From the NCBI RefSeq assembly GCF_025677645.1, contig NZ_CP106879.1, positions 1,364,001 to 1,428,000 of the forward strand: a stretch of 64,000 bases of DNA, written 5' to 3'. Positions 56,068 to 62,918 of this stretch are shown piece by piece. The position numbers and the translations under genes were made by a program. Each line of letters opens with the position of its first letter. Position 1 is the first letter of the stretch. Source of the DNA: Curtobacterium poinsettiae (GTDB lineage Bacteria > Actinomycetota > Actinomycetes > Actinomycetales > Microbacteriaceae). A model generated the notes under the pieces. The model made no database searches. It was not told the origin of the DNA and was given only the letters and a program-made list of their open reading frames with translations.

Positions 56068-56826
56068 CTACTTGTCGACGAGCGTGACCTCGAACGAGTA
56101 CCGGTCGGGGCGGTAGCAGTGCACGCCGTACTCGACCGCACGGCCCGAGGCGTCGTACGCGGTGCGGCTCATCGTCAGCACGGGGTCGCCGTCCTCGATC
56201 TCGAGCAGGCCGGCCTCTTCGTCGGTGACCGCACGGGCCCCGATCCGCTGCTTCGCCACCCGCATCGTGACGCCGCGCCCGCGCAGCAGCTGGTACAGCC
56301 CGTGCGCCTGCAGGTCGTCGTCGGTCAGGTCGAGGAACTCCGGCGGCAGGTAGTTCTCGAGGATCGCCATCGGGACGTCCTCGGCGAACCGCACCCGCCG
56401 GATGTGCGCGACGGTCGTGCCGGGTTCGAGGCTGAGCGCCGCAGCGACCTCGTCGGATGCGGGGACGTCGTTGCGCTGCAGGAGCTTCGTCGCCGGAGCC
56501 TGCGCACCCTGCGCCAGGTCGTCGTACAGGCTCGTCAGCTCGACCTTGCGGGTCACCGGGCCGTGCACGACCTGGGTCCCGATGCCGCGACGGCGAACCA
56601 GCAGGCCCTTGTCGACGAGGTCCTGGATGGCACGACGGATCGTCGGCCGCGACAGGCCGAGGCGCTCACCGAGGGCGATCTCGTTCTCGAGCCGGGCCCC
56701 CGGTGGCATCGCGCCGGAGCGGATCGACTCCTCGATGCGCGAGGCGACCTGGAAGTAGAGGGGCATGGGACCCGACCGGTCCAGGTCCATGAACAGGTCG
56801 GACGGCAGCTGGCCTTCTTTGGTCAT
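56068..56826 (-). CDS. GntR/HutC-family transcriptional regulator of the inositol locus
   Basis: A 252-residue repressor-type protein. The N-terminal winged helix-turn-helix (about residues 20-88) contains PLYFQVASRIEESIRSG and GLSRPTIRRAIQDLVDKG. The C-terminal UTRA ligand domain includes PMAILENYLPPEFL and YGVHCYRPDRYSFEV. The HutC subfamily commonly binds small metabolites and releases DNA. It is divergent from no gene, but lies at the end of the iol locus, and the site TGTCGTGACA 49 bases before its start suggests autoregulation. I infer that it is the IolR-type regulator; its inducer could be inositol or a keto intermediate. Confidence 0.88.
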   Translation of the reverse strand: MTKEGQLPSDLFMDLDRSGPMPLYFQVASRIEESIRSGAMPPGARLENEIALGERLGLSRPTIRRAIQDLVDKGLLVRRRGIGTQVVHGPVTRKVELTSLYDDLAQGAQAPATKLLQRNDVPASDEVAAALSLEPGTTVAHIRRVRFAEDVPMAILENYLPPEFLDLTDDDLQAHGLYQLLRGRGVTMRVAKQRIGARAVTDEEAGLLEIEDGDPVLTMSRTAYDASGRAVEYGVHCYRPDRYSFEVTLVDK

Positions 56827-56874
56827 CGCGGTCCTTCACACGTGCGGAGATGCCGGCGTCGGTGCCGACGGCAT

Positions 56875-56884
56875 TGTCGTGACA
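56875..56884 (-). promoter_or_regulatory. Operator upstream of the GntR gene
   Basis: TGTCGTGACA sits in the larger near-palindrome ATTGTCGTGACAAT and matches TGT-N4-ACA. On the minus strand it overlaps TATTGT, a possible -10 box. Confidence 0.65.
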
Positions 56885-56931
56885 ATACCACCGGGGATGT
56901 GCCACCCCGGCCGCACGCAGCGGGCGTTGCG

Positions 56932-57597
56932 TCAGTCGGCGAACACCATCGGCCGGTTCGACAGCCGCGGCTGATTCGCGGCCTTCGGCTTCTCGGCACG
57001 TGCGCGGACCGGGGCGATCGTCACCCGGGTCGCCGCGCCGAGCGCCTCGACCGTCTCGACCCCGTGGTGCCCGGCGGCGTGCACGACGATCGCGGCGCAG
57101 GCCTCGGCGTCGGCAGCGGCGTCGTGGTGCTGGAACCCCTCGAACCCGGCGGCCATCGCGGCGACCGGCAGGCGGTACGAGTCGAGCGTGTAGGTCTTGC
57201 GGGCCACGGCCAGGGAACACAGTGAGTGGTGCTCGGCCAGGTCGATGCCCGTCGCGGAGCACCCACCGGCGATGACGCCCATGTCGAAGCGGGCGTTGTG
57301 CGCCACCAGGACGTCGCCCTCGGCGAAGGCCACGAGGTCGGGGTACTGCTGCTCCCACGTCTTGGCGTGCGTGACGTCCTCGGCCACGATGCCGTGGATC
57401 CGCGTGTTCCACTCCAGGAACGCGTCGTGCCCGAACGGCGGGCGGATGAACCACGACGCCCGATCGACGACCCGGCCGGCCCGGACCTTCACGAGGCCGA
57501 CGGAGCAGGCGCTGGCGGGCGAGCTGTTGGCGGTCTCGAAGTCGATCGCGGTGAAGTTCAACGGCACGGTCCCGATCGTCGCACGGGGTTCCGACAT
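56932..57597 (-). CDS. DEDDh-family 3'-5' exonuclease
   Basis: A 221-residue DnaQ-like exonuclease acting on DNA or RNA 3' ends. Exo I is in FTAIDFETANS, Exo II in HNARFDMGV, and Exo III in HHDAAADAEACA with the histidine typical of the DEDDh type. The C-terminal 35 residues are basic and Pro/Arg-rich. It is too short for a polymerase epsilon subunit with partner domains, so a repair or RNA-processing role is more likely. ATG 57597 has AGGG upstream; a start 10 codons later is possible. Confidence 0.85.
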   Translation of the reverse strand: MSEPRATIGTVPLNFTAIDFETANSSPASACSVGLVKVRAGRVVDRASWFIRPPFGHDAFLEWNTRIHGIVAEDVTHAKTWEQQYPDLVAFAEGDVLVAHNARFDMGVIAGGCSATGIDLAEHHSLCSLAVARKTYTLDSYRLPVAAMAAGFEGFQHHDAAADAEACAAIVVHAAGHHGVETVEALGAATRVTIAPVRARAEKPKAANQPRLSNRPMVFAD

Positions 57598-57629
57598 CGC
57601 CCTCCGTTCCCGTCGGCGTTGCGTGTGGC

Positions 57630-57635
57630 TACTGT
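57630..57635 (+). promoter_or_regulatory. -10-like hexamer of a leaderless hydrolase promoter
   Basis: TACTGT lies six bases before the ATG at 57642. Confidence 0.5.
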
Positions 57636-57641
57636 CGGCGC

Positions 57642-58211
57642 ATGGGGAACGAGACCGACCGCCGTCCGCTCGTCCTGGTGCTCGCCGGCGCCGGCTACGG
57701 GCAGCAAGCGCCGCTGCTCTGGTGGACGAGCGAGATCGCCACCGCGGCAGGGTGCGAGGTCGTCGCGCCACGATGGCAGGTCGACGACGCCGCCGGTGCC
57801 GATCCGGTCGGGTTCGTCGAGACCGCTGTCGCAGCAGCAATCGGGAACCGGCTGCCCGACCTCGTGATCGCGAAGTCGTTCGGCTGCTTCGCCCTGCCGT
57901 GGGCGATCCGCCACGCGGTTTCCGGCGTCTGGCTGACGCCGGTCCTCACGCACGACGACGTGGCCACGGCGCTCGCAGCTGCCACCGACGCGCACGACGC
58001 GATCGGGGGTGGAGACGACACCATGTGGCAGCCCGAGCGGGTCTCGGGCACTGCTGCGTGCCTCCAGACCGTCGACCGTGCCGACCACTCGCTGCAGGTT
58101 CCGGGGGACTGGCGGCGTTCGCAGCGGCTGCAGGCCGACGTCTTCGACGTCGTCGAGCGCCGCATCACGGCCCTGCGACCCCGGAGCGGCGGGTCGCGTC
58201 CGCTGTCCTGA
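57642..58211 (+). CDS. Small alpha/beta-hydrolase fold protein
   Basis: The 189 residues fit a compact alpha/beta hydrolase: the first strand PLVLVLAGAGYG, a putative nucleophile serine in VIAKSFGCFALP (about residue 79), an aspartate in GGGDDTMW and a C-terminal histidine in DRADHSLQVPGDW. The lid is nearly absent. No substrate can be named. It is divergent from the exonuclease and followed by ychF after about 60 bases that contain a single GGAGGCCC arm. Confidence 0.65.
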   Translation: MGNETDRRPLVLVLAGAGYGQQAPLLWWTSEIATAAGCEVVAPRWQVDDAAGADPVGFVETAVAAAIGNRLPDLVIAKSFGCFALPWAIRHAVSGVWLTPVLTHDDVATALAAATDAHDAIGGGDDTMWQPERVSGTAACLQTVDRADHSLQVPGDWRRSQRLQADVFDVVERRITALRPRSGGSRPLS

Positions 58212-58256
58212 CGGACGGACTGGAGGCCCGGGGCGGCTCCGGCAGGTCGCCGCCGG

Positions 58257-58262
58257 TAGGCT
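58257..58262 (+). promoter_or_regulatory. -10-like hexamer of the ychF promoter
   Basis: TAGGCT lies eight bases before the GTG at 58271. Confidence 0.45.
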
Positions 58263-58270
58263 GTCCTTCC

Positions 58271-59344
58271 GTGGCTCTCACCATCGGAATCGTCGGTCTC
58301 CCGAACGTCGGCAAGTCGACCCTGTTCAACGCCCTCACCAAGAACCAGGTCCTCGCCGCGAACTACCCGTTCGCGACGATCGAACCGAACGTCGGCGTGG
58401 TGAACCTGCCGGACCCGCGACTCGACCAGCTCGCCGAGCTGTTCCACTCCGAGAAGACCGTGCCGGCGCCGGTGTCGTTCGTCGACATCGCGGGCATCGT
58501 CAAGGGTGCGAGCGAGGGCGAAGGCCTGGGCAACAAGTTCCTTGCCAACATCCGTGAGGCCGACGCCATCGCGCAGGTCGTCCGCGGCTTCACCGACGAC
58601 GACGTCGTGCACGTCGCGAACAAGGTCTCCCCGAAGGACGACCTCGAGGTCATCAACACCGAGCTGATCCTCGCCGACATGGAGACCATCGACAAGGCGC
58701 TCCCGCGGTACGAGAAGATGCTGAAGCTGAAGCAGGCCGAGCCGGTCGTGCTCGAGACCGCTCGCGAGGCCCGTGCCGCGCTCGAGCAGGGCACGCTGCT
58801 GTCCGCGACGAAGATCGACCTCACGCCGATCGCCGAGCTCGGACTCCTGTCCGCCAAGCCCTTCATCTTCGTGTTCAACGTCGACGAGGCAATCCTGACC
58901 GACGACGCCCGCAAGGCCGAACTGGCCGCGCTCGTCGCCCCCGCTCAGGCCGTGTTCCTCGACGCCCAGGTCGAGTCGGAGCTCATCGACCTCGACCCCG
59001 CCGACGCCGCCGAACTGCTCGAGTCGACCGGGCAGACCGAGTCCGGCCTCGACCAGCTCGCCCGCATCGGGTTCGACACCCTCGGGCTGCAGACCTACCT
59101 GACGGCCGGTCCGAAGGAAGCCCGAGCGTGGACGATCGGCAAGGGGTGGAAGGCTCCCCAGGCTGCCGGCGTCATCCACACCGACTTCGAGAAGGGCTTC
59201 ATCAAGGCCGAGGTCATCTCGTTCGACGACCTGGTCGAGACCGGCTCCATCGCCGAGGCCCGCGCTGCCGGCAAGGCCCGCATCGAGGGCAAGGACTACG
59301 TCATGCAGGACGGCGACGTGGTGGAGTTTCGATTTAATAACTAG
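58271..59344 (+). CDS. ychF: Redox-regulated ATPase YchF
   Basis: An Obg-family P-loop protein that hydrolyses ATP rather than GTP and binds ribosomes. The 357 residues show the P-loop GLPNVGKSTLFNAL, FVDIAGIVKGAS (switch II), the relaxed specificity motif FVFNVDE in place of NKxD, a coiled-coil insert and the C-terminal TGS domain with AWTIGKGWKAPQAAGVIHTD. The final codons (TTT CGA TTT AAT AAC) are unusually AT-rich for this genome and coincide with the left edge of the low-GC island, as if an insertion had supplied the 3' end. Confidence 0.96.
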   Translation: MALTIGIVGLPNVGKSTLFNALTKNQVLAANYPFATIEPNVGVVNLPDPRLDQLAELFHSEKTVPAPVSFVDIAGIVKGASEGEGLGNKFLANIREADAIAQVVRGFTDDDVVHVANKVSPKDDLEVINTELILADMETIDKALPRYEKMLKLKQAEPVVLETAREARAALEQGTLLSATKIDLTPIAELGLLSAKPFIFVFNVDEAILTDDARKAELAALVAPAQAVFLDAQVESELIDLDPADAAELLESTGQTESGLDQLARIGFDTLGLQTYLTAGPKEARAWTIGKGWKAPQAAGVIHTDFEKGFIKAEVISFDDLVETGSIAEARAAGKARIEGKDYVMQDGDVVEFRFNN

Positions 59345-59629
59345 ATCGTTGATCTGGTGCGGATCTAGCCTTGAAATCTGACACAGATTTGACTCATAAA
59401 TCGCCCTCTGTGTCGAGTTTGTGTCAATCGACGGGAGGCTCATCGCCTCCACGATTGAGGCTGTAGCTGCCCGTCTCAGGCATGATCTGCCTCCGGGCGC
59501 ACATGCTGTCGGCCTCGACGCGAAATCGCTCCTGCGGCGCAGCCATGGCCCCCAGACGGGCGGGTTGTTTCCCGTGTGTCCTCTCTGACAGGGTCATGAG
59601 TGATCTACAGCTTTACGAAGCGGGATTCC
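59345..59629 (+). other. Left end of the island, mostly non-coding
   Basis: AT-rich sequence with a short inverted motif (AAATCTGACACAGATTT, 59373-59389). A reading frame of 55 codons from GTG 59421 to the stop at 59586-59588 has reasonable composition but no recognisable family and may be a gene remnant. Nothing else is supported. Confidence 0.4.
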
Positions 59630-60112
59630 ATGACGGATCTTGCTGTTGCCACTCCGGATCAGTTGCTAACCGCCGACGAGGTGGAGGTCTCGGACCTCTA
59701 CGACGAGGACAAGATCCCGGCAGGCGTCACCAACGCCGTCGAGGTCGTCAGCCAGGTCGAGGACCCGGCCGCGCTTGGCTACATCGTCACCACCAGGTCC
59801 GAGGACGGGGAATCGGCGGAGGTTCTGACGGTCGGTCTTGATCGTCACTTCAAGAACTGGAACCTTGAGGACAACCCCAACGCCTACTTCCTTGCGCTGC
59901 ACAAGGTGATCCAGCTTCAGTACGGCGTCGATGTTCGGCTCGCATCCAAGCAGGATGTCGAAGAGCATGCCGGTGAGCGCGAGGTTGCCGAGGCGGTTGC
60001 CCGTCACCGCAACTGGGAGGACGACGAAAAGAAGCGCCGAGCGGCCAACTCGGCCGTCATCACTGGGGTCAATCGGCTTAGCTGCGCCAGCGGCGTCGGC
60101 TGCGACTGCTGA
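59630..60112 (+). CDS. Unrecognised acidic island protein
   Basis: A 160-residue soluble-looking protein rich in Asp, Glu and Val. Recognisable stretches are VSDLYDEDKIPAGVTN, LGYIVTTRSEDGESAEVL and WNLEDNPNAYFLALHKV; I cannot assign a family. The last 30 residues turn basic and mildly hydrophobic (KKRRAANSAVITGV) just where the next reading frame encodes a signal-like segment, so a frameshift may join the two. An alternative start lies at GTG 59600. Codon use is AT-richer than in housekeeping genes nearby. Confidence 0.6.
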   Translation: MTDLAVATPDQLLTADEVEVSDLYDEDKIPAGVTNAVEVVSQVEDPAALGYIVTTRSEDGESAEVLTVGLDRHFKNWNLEDNPNAYFLALHKVIQLQYGVDVRLASKQDVEEHAGEREVAEAVARHRNWEDDEKKRRAANSAVITGVNRLSCASGVGCDC

Positions 60113-60533
60113 CAGCCAGGTAGGAGCGGACTACTCGCTGGCGGTGGGCAGCGAGACGGCCACCCTTGAGGAAGGGCAGACCGTCAGCTACCCGATGGTC
60201 GCTGTCGAACAGCCAGGAACCGTGCACACCGATGCTGTTTACGACTCCAACTACGGCACCATCACTGTCACCGCAGCCAAGGGTGTCTTCCACTACGAGG
60301 TGTATATGAAGGTTCCCGCTACTTCCTTCACAGGAGCGTTCCAGATCACGGACCGCACCAGTGGGATCAGTGGCGGCAGGGATCTGAAGTTCAGCTTCTC
60401 GGGAAGCACTCCCACGAGCAAGCTGAAGAACCATCTCTACGCTGGGACACTGACCGGAACCGCCTACTTGGCGGGTGTCCCGATCGCGAACACTGTGCCG
60501 AACTCGACGCAGTACAAGTACAGCGACTTCTAA
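59967..60533 (+). CDS. Putative secreted island protein, start uncertain or frameshifted
   Basis: The frame encodes a short hydrophobic Ala-rich segment ending in an AxA-like site (LGSIGLAAPAASAATA, about residues 32-47 from this start), followed by about 135 residues with beta-strand character rich in Thr, Ser, Gly and Tyr (for example GTITVTAAKGVFHYEV) and no cysteine. It overlaps the previous gene by 146 bases and has no good start near the signal segment. Possible ATG codons are 59931, 59955 and 59967. Either it starts inside the previous gene, or one base has been gained or lost and it is the 3' part of that gene. A terminator follows. Confidence 0.5.
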   Translation: MPVSARLPRRLPVTATGRTTKRSAERPTRPSSLGSIGLAAPAASAATADSQVGADYSLAVGSETATLEEGQTVSYPMVAVEQPGTVHTDAVYDSNYGTITVTAAKGVFHYEVYMKVPATSFTGAFQITDRTSGISGGRDLKFSFSGSTPTSKLKNHLYAGTLTGTAYLAGVPIANTVPNSTQYKYSDF

Positions 60534-60550
60534 CCAAGTTGTGAACCTCC

Positions 60551-60587
60551 GGCGCGGCATCAGGTATTAGCTGCCTGATGCCGCGCC
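60551..60587 (+). terminator. Terminator after the secreted protein gene
   Basis: A perfect 14-bp stem GGCGCGGCATCAGG with its complement around a nine-base loop, 17 bases after the stop. Confidence 0.75.
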
Positions 60588-60608
60588 GCTATGAAGGGGC
60601 CATGCCTG

Positions 60609-61052
60609 ATGACCAATCAGCAGAGCGTTTCAGAAGAGCTTCGAGGCTTTGTCGAACGCAATCAGATCTCGTATCACTCACTCGCCGCTATCACAAGCAT
60701 TGAGGCCGATACGCTTCGGGCCTTCGCTGATGCCTCGCCGGAAGGTTTGACCAGACCGCAGAGCGGGTCGCTCTCTCTTGACGAGGGAGAGCGAGTGTCG
60801 ATGCTTGTTTCGCAGCTCACAGCGATTCGGGAGATCCCAGACTCCGATCGCGTAGAAGGCATCCTTGCCGCCCTTACACAAACCTATGGGTTCACTATCC
60901 CGGCTCTCGCTGCACTGCTTGGGGTCGAGCAATCGTCGCTGGAGAGCCTGTCGGAGTCCTTCGACTCTGTACCTGAAGCATCGAGAACGGCTCTCGCGGT
61001 GCGGCTCACATTCCTAGTGAATGCCATCAACCTTGCGGGCCCACGGCTCTGA
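60609..61052 (+). CDS. Unrecognised helical protein with two HTH-like repeats
   Basis: 147 residues, all helical in appearance. Two segments look like helix-turn-helix units of the Cro/XRE kind: ISYHSLAAITSIEADTLRAF (about residues 20-40) and FTIPALAALLGVEQSSLESL (about 95-115). They are separated by DEGERVSMLVSQL. The duplication suggests a DNA-binding regulator, but no family is recognised. ATG 60609 has AAGGGG nine bases upstream. GC is clearly lower than outside the island. It is convergent with the replication-relaxation remnant. Confidence 0.6.
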   Translation: MTNQQSVSEELRGFVERNQISYHSLAAITSIEADTLRAFADASPEGLTRPQSGSLSLDEGERVSMLVSQLTAIREIPDSDRVEGILAALTQTYGFTIPALAALLGVEQSSLESLSESFDSVPEASRTALAVRLTFLVNAINLAGPRL

Positions 61053-61067
61053 TCCGAAGCAAAGCAA

Positions 61068-61102
61068 AACGGCGGCGAGAATGGTAGACGCTCGCCGCCG
61101 TT
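61068..61102. terminator. Intrinsic terminator at the convergent end
   Basis: A 12-bp perfect stem AACGGCGGCGAG around an 11-base loop. On the minus strand it is followed by TTTTGCTTTGC, so it mainly serves the gene at 61143 onward. Confidence 0.8.
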
Positions 61103-61142
61103 GGTGTGCGCACACCTGACGGTTTGTGCAGTTCGTTCACTC

Positions 61143-61570
61143 TCAGAGATCCCAGACATTCCCCGAGAACGGCTTGCCCTCGGCGTCTGTGAGCAGTGCT
61201 GTTCTGAATAGCGGCTGCTGCTTCCGATCCTCTTCCGGCTTGTCCTTCTGCCGTTCCATCTCGTCGTAGTACTCCTGAGCAGTTTCCATGACTCGCTTCG
61301 CGATGGCCTTTTGGTTGGTCAGATAGACGACCTTGCCAATCGGCGTAGGGCCTTCGCGGCGGAAGTAGGTTGCGACAATCCGCCTCATTTCGTCTGGCGT
61401 CTTCTTGCTCAACTCAATCTCGACGGCGACCGAAGGCAGACCGATCGGGGCGAGATTGAGAACAAGATCGGCAGGTGCTGGTACTTCGCTTCGCTCGGTC
61501 CGGTGTAGATGAGCTTGCCTACGATCATCCATAGTTCGGGGTGCTGAAGAAGTAGCGCATTAACCGACTG
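61143..61570 (-). pseudogene. Replication-relaxation-like protein remnant, frameshifted
   Basis: The C-terminal part (61143-about 61470) reads LPSVAVEIELSKKTPDEM, then VATYFRREGPTPIGKVVYLTN. The VEIEL-SKK motif with a following strand-loop resembles the nuclease-like core of Replic_Relax (PF13814) proteins of plasmids and integrative elements. The matching upstream part (about 61470-61570) lies in the next frame (HPELWMIVGKLIYTGPSEAKYQH), joined to the HepT-like gene. One indel near 61460 would restore the frame. No complete N-terminus remains, so the gene is broken. Confidence 0.5.
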
Positions 61571-61795
61571 ACCGTCTGGCCGGTTTCGTGTGATGTCCTG
61601 CCACAGTGCCTCCGCTTCGGCTGCTCGGTAGGTGAGGCTGCGGGCCGCGTCGAACTCGTTCCGCCCGTGCTCGACGATCATGGCGCACTCGGCGAGCAGG
61701 TCGAGGAAGCTGGCTTGGAGCGACGGCCACCGCTCCTCGAGGGCAGAAGGGTCACGGTCGTTGCGGGGCCGAGGCGTGAACCGGGGAGCCGGCAT
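61409..61795 (-). pseudogene. Truncated HepT-like (HEPN/DUF86) toxin gene fused to island sequence
   Basis: Residues 1-75 are host-like in composition and resemble the first helices of HepT/DUF86 proteins (LLAECAMIVEHGRNEF, LTYRAAEAEALWQDI). From residue 76 the sequence switches to AT-rich island DNA, and the expected R-x4-6-H catalytic motif of HEPN RNases is absent. The gene starts at ATG 61795 in the stop codon of the antitoxin-like gene (TGATG), the usual order of MNT-HEPN pairs. I infer that the toxin was inactivated by the island. Confidence 0.5.
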
Positions 61796-62259
61796 CACAG
61801 CGGCACGGCTTCGTCGAGGACGTGGGCGAAGTGCTCGTCGTCCTCGAGGTCGTCGGTGAGGACGTCGACCTCGAAACCGGTGATGCGCTCGACCTCGTGC
61901 GCGAACCCACCGAGATCGAACAGCGATGCCGCGGGGGTCAGGTGGACCAACAGGTCGATGTCACTGTGTTCGGTGTCCTGACCGCGAACAGCGGAGCCGA
62001 AGACGCGGACGTCGTCGAGGTGGAAGCGCTTCGCCTCGTCGAGGATCGCGTCGGCGTAGATCGCGAGGGGGATGCTCGGGCGGGTGTGAGCCGCTTCGAG
62101 GATCCGCCGGAGCGACTCCGGGCGCGGCTGCTTTCGCCCGCTCTCGTACGCCGAGATGGTGGGCTGCTGCATGCCTGCGGCGGCAGCGAGACCGGTCTGC
62201 GAGAGACCGAGGTCCTCGCGGGCAGCGCGGATCAGCTCCGCAGCACGTTCGACCCGCAT
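61795..62259 (-). CDS. XRE helix-turn-helix and MNT-type nucleotidyltransferase fusion
   Basis: 154 residues in two parts. Residues 5-58 form a Cro/C1-type HTH (LGLSQTGLAAAAGMQQPTIS). Residues 80-150 are a minimal nucleotidyltransferase with GSAVRGQDTEHSDIDLLV, the G-S and D-x-D motif of the MNT family. In MNT-HEPN toxin-antitoxin systems the transferase modifies and silences the HEPN toxin; the HTH would give autoregulation. The toxin gene next to it appears truncated, so this may be an orphan antitoxin. Confidence 0.85.
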   Translation of the reverse strand: MRVERAAELIRAAREDLGLSQTGLAAAAGMQQPTISAYESGRKQPRPESLRRILEAAHTRPSIPLAIYADAILDEAKRFHLDDVRVFGSAVRGQDTEHSDIDLLVHLTPAASLFDLGGFAHEVERITGFEVDVLTDDLEDDEHFAHVLDEAVPL

Positions 62260-62305
62260 GGCGACCCTCCTATAGCTCTCGACTGTAGACGACCGCCCGG
62301 GAACG

Positions 62306-62341
62306 ACGAAGCGCCGCCGAGCGGACTCGGCGGCGCTTCGT
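62306..62341 (-). terminator. Terminator of the 95-residue protein gene
   Basis: A perfect 16-bp stem ACGAAGCGCCGCCGAG around CGGA, 18 bases after the stop on the minus strand. Confidence 0.8.
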
Positions 62342-62358
62342 GGTGGTGCTGGTGTGAC

Positions 62359-62646
62359 CTAGGCCGCGAGGGCCATCTCGCCCGCCCGCACGGACTGCGC
62401 CTGCAGTAGGGTGCGGCTGGCCTCGCCCGCCCAGGAGCGGCCCGGGACGGTCCAGCCGGCCTCGCCGACGGCGTCGAGCCGGGTGCCGCGGGTGACGAAG
62501 GTCTGCAGGTCGTCGGCCGCGATGCGGACGAGGTACTCGCGCTGCGAGCGGTCGTCGCGCACCGGGAACTCGGCGATGCGGTCTGGGGTGATCGTCGGGG
62601 CCGCGAGTGCGGTCCCGAACACGGTGATTCGTTCGTTGCTGGTCAT
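62359..62646 (-). CDS. Unrecognised 95-residue protein
   Basis: A small soluble protein beginning ERITVFGTALAAPTITPDR and ending in an Ala/Gln helix. The opening strand and the later REYLVRIAADDLQTFV loosely recall a single-stranded DNA-binding OB fold, but the match is too weak to name. ATG 62646 is preferred, with AGGAAG about 11 bases upstream; 62667 is in frame. A long structured upstream region and a strong terminator suggest a monocistronic transcript. Confidence 0.55.
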   Translation of the reverse strand: MTSNERITVFGTALAAPTITPDRIAEFPVRDDRSQREYLVRIAADDLQTFVTRGTRLDAVGEAGWTVPGRSWAGEASRTLLQAQSVRAGEMALAA

Positions 62647-62918
62647 GGTGCTGTACTTCCTGGTCATTCGGCGCCAGGGCGACTCGGTGTCGGCGGACGT
62701 CTCAGTCCAGCGCGACGCATCGAGTGCGGGGCGCGCACGTCGAGTTTCAACGTGCAGCTCGTCCGTTCGGATCGAGCGGTGTCTCGAGTGGAATGCGACT
62801 CGGGTGAGTCGGTGTCGAGAGGGTGGTGTGCGCGAGTCAGATGGGTTCGCTGCAGTGCACCAATCACAAACTATACGCCCACCCTGCCGAGAAGTCCAGC
62901 GAGCGACCGGACCGAGCG
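62647..62918 (-). other. Structured 5' region of the 95-residue protein gene
   Basis: 272 bases with no gene. On the minus strand TATAGT at about 62869-62874 is a possible -10 box, giving a leader near 215 bases. Inside are GCACGT...ACGTGC (about 62733-62753) and a nested pair GACTC-GGGT-GAGTC within CTCGA...TCGAG (about 62780-62820). A regulatory RNA leader is possible; I recognise no known riboswitch. Confidence 0.35.

Larger units (their letters stand above)
59325..61570. mobile_element. Low-GC genomic island (remnant)
   Basis: Composition and codon choice change abruptly: A/T-ending codons become common from the last codons of ychF, and the region contains phrases such as TTTAATAAC and CAAAGCAAAAC that are rare elsewhere. 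GC rises again inside the HepT-like gene near 61570. It carries three unrecognised + strand genes and a broken replication-relaxation-like gene on the minus strand. No integrase or clear direct repeats were found, so mechanism and exact ends are inferred. Confidence 0.65.

Noticed and set aside
58213..58250. Single GGAGGCCC arm upstream of ychF as a full family hairpin
   Set aside because: The complementary arm is absent; only a short GGCGGC/GCCGCC pairing is possible, so it was not annotated as a terminator.
59967..60533. Secreted island protein as a lactococcin 972-type bacteriocin
   Set aside because: It is small, secreted and Tyr/Gly-rich, but the characteristic motifs are missing and no immunity or ABC export genes are nearby.
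59345..62918. Attachment-site direct repeat matching the ychF 3' end at the right side of the island
   Set aside because: The only similar string (GTCGAGTTTCAACGTG near 62739) is short and is part of a separate hairpin, so it does not support an att site.
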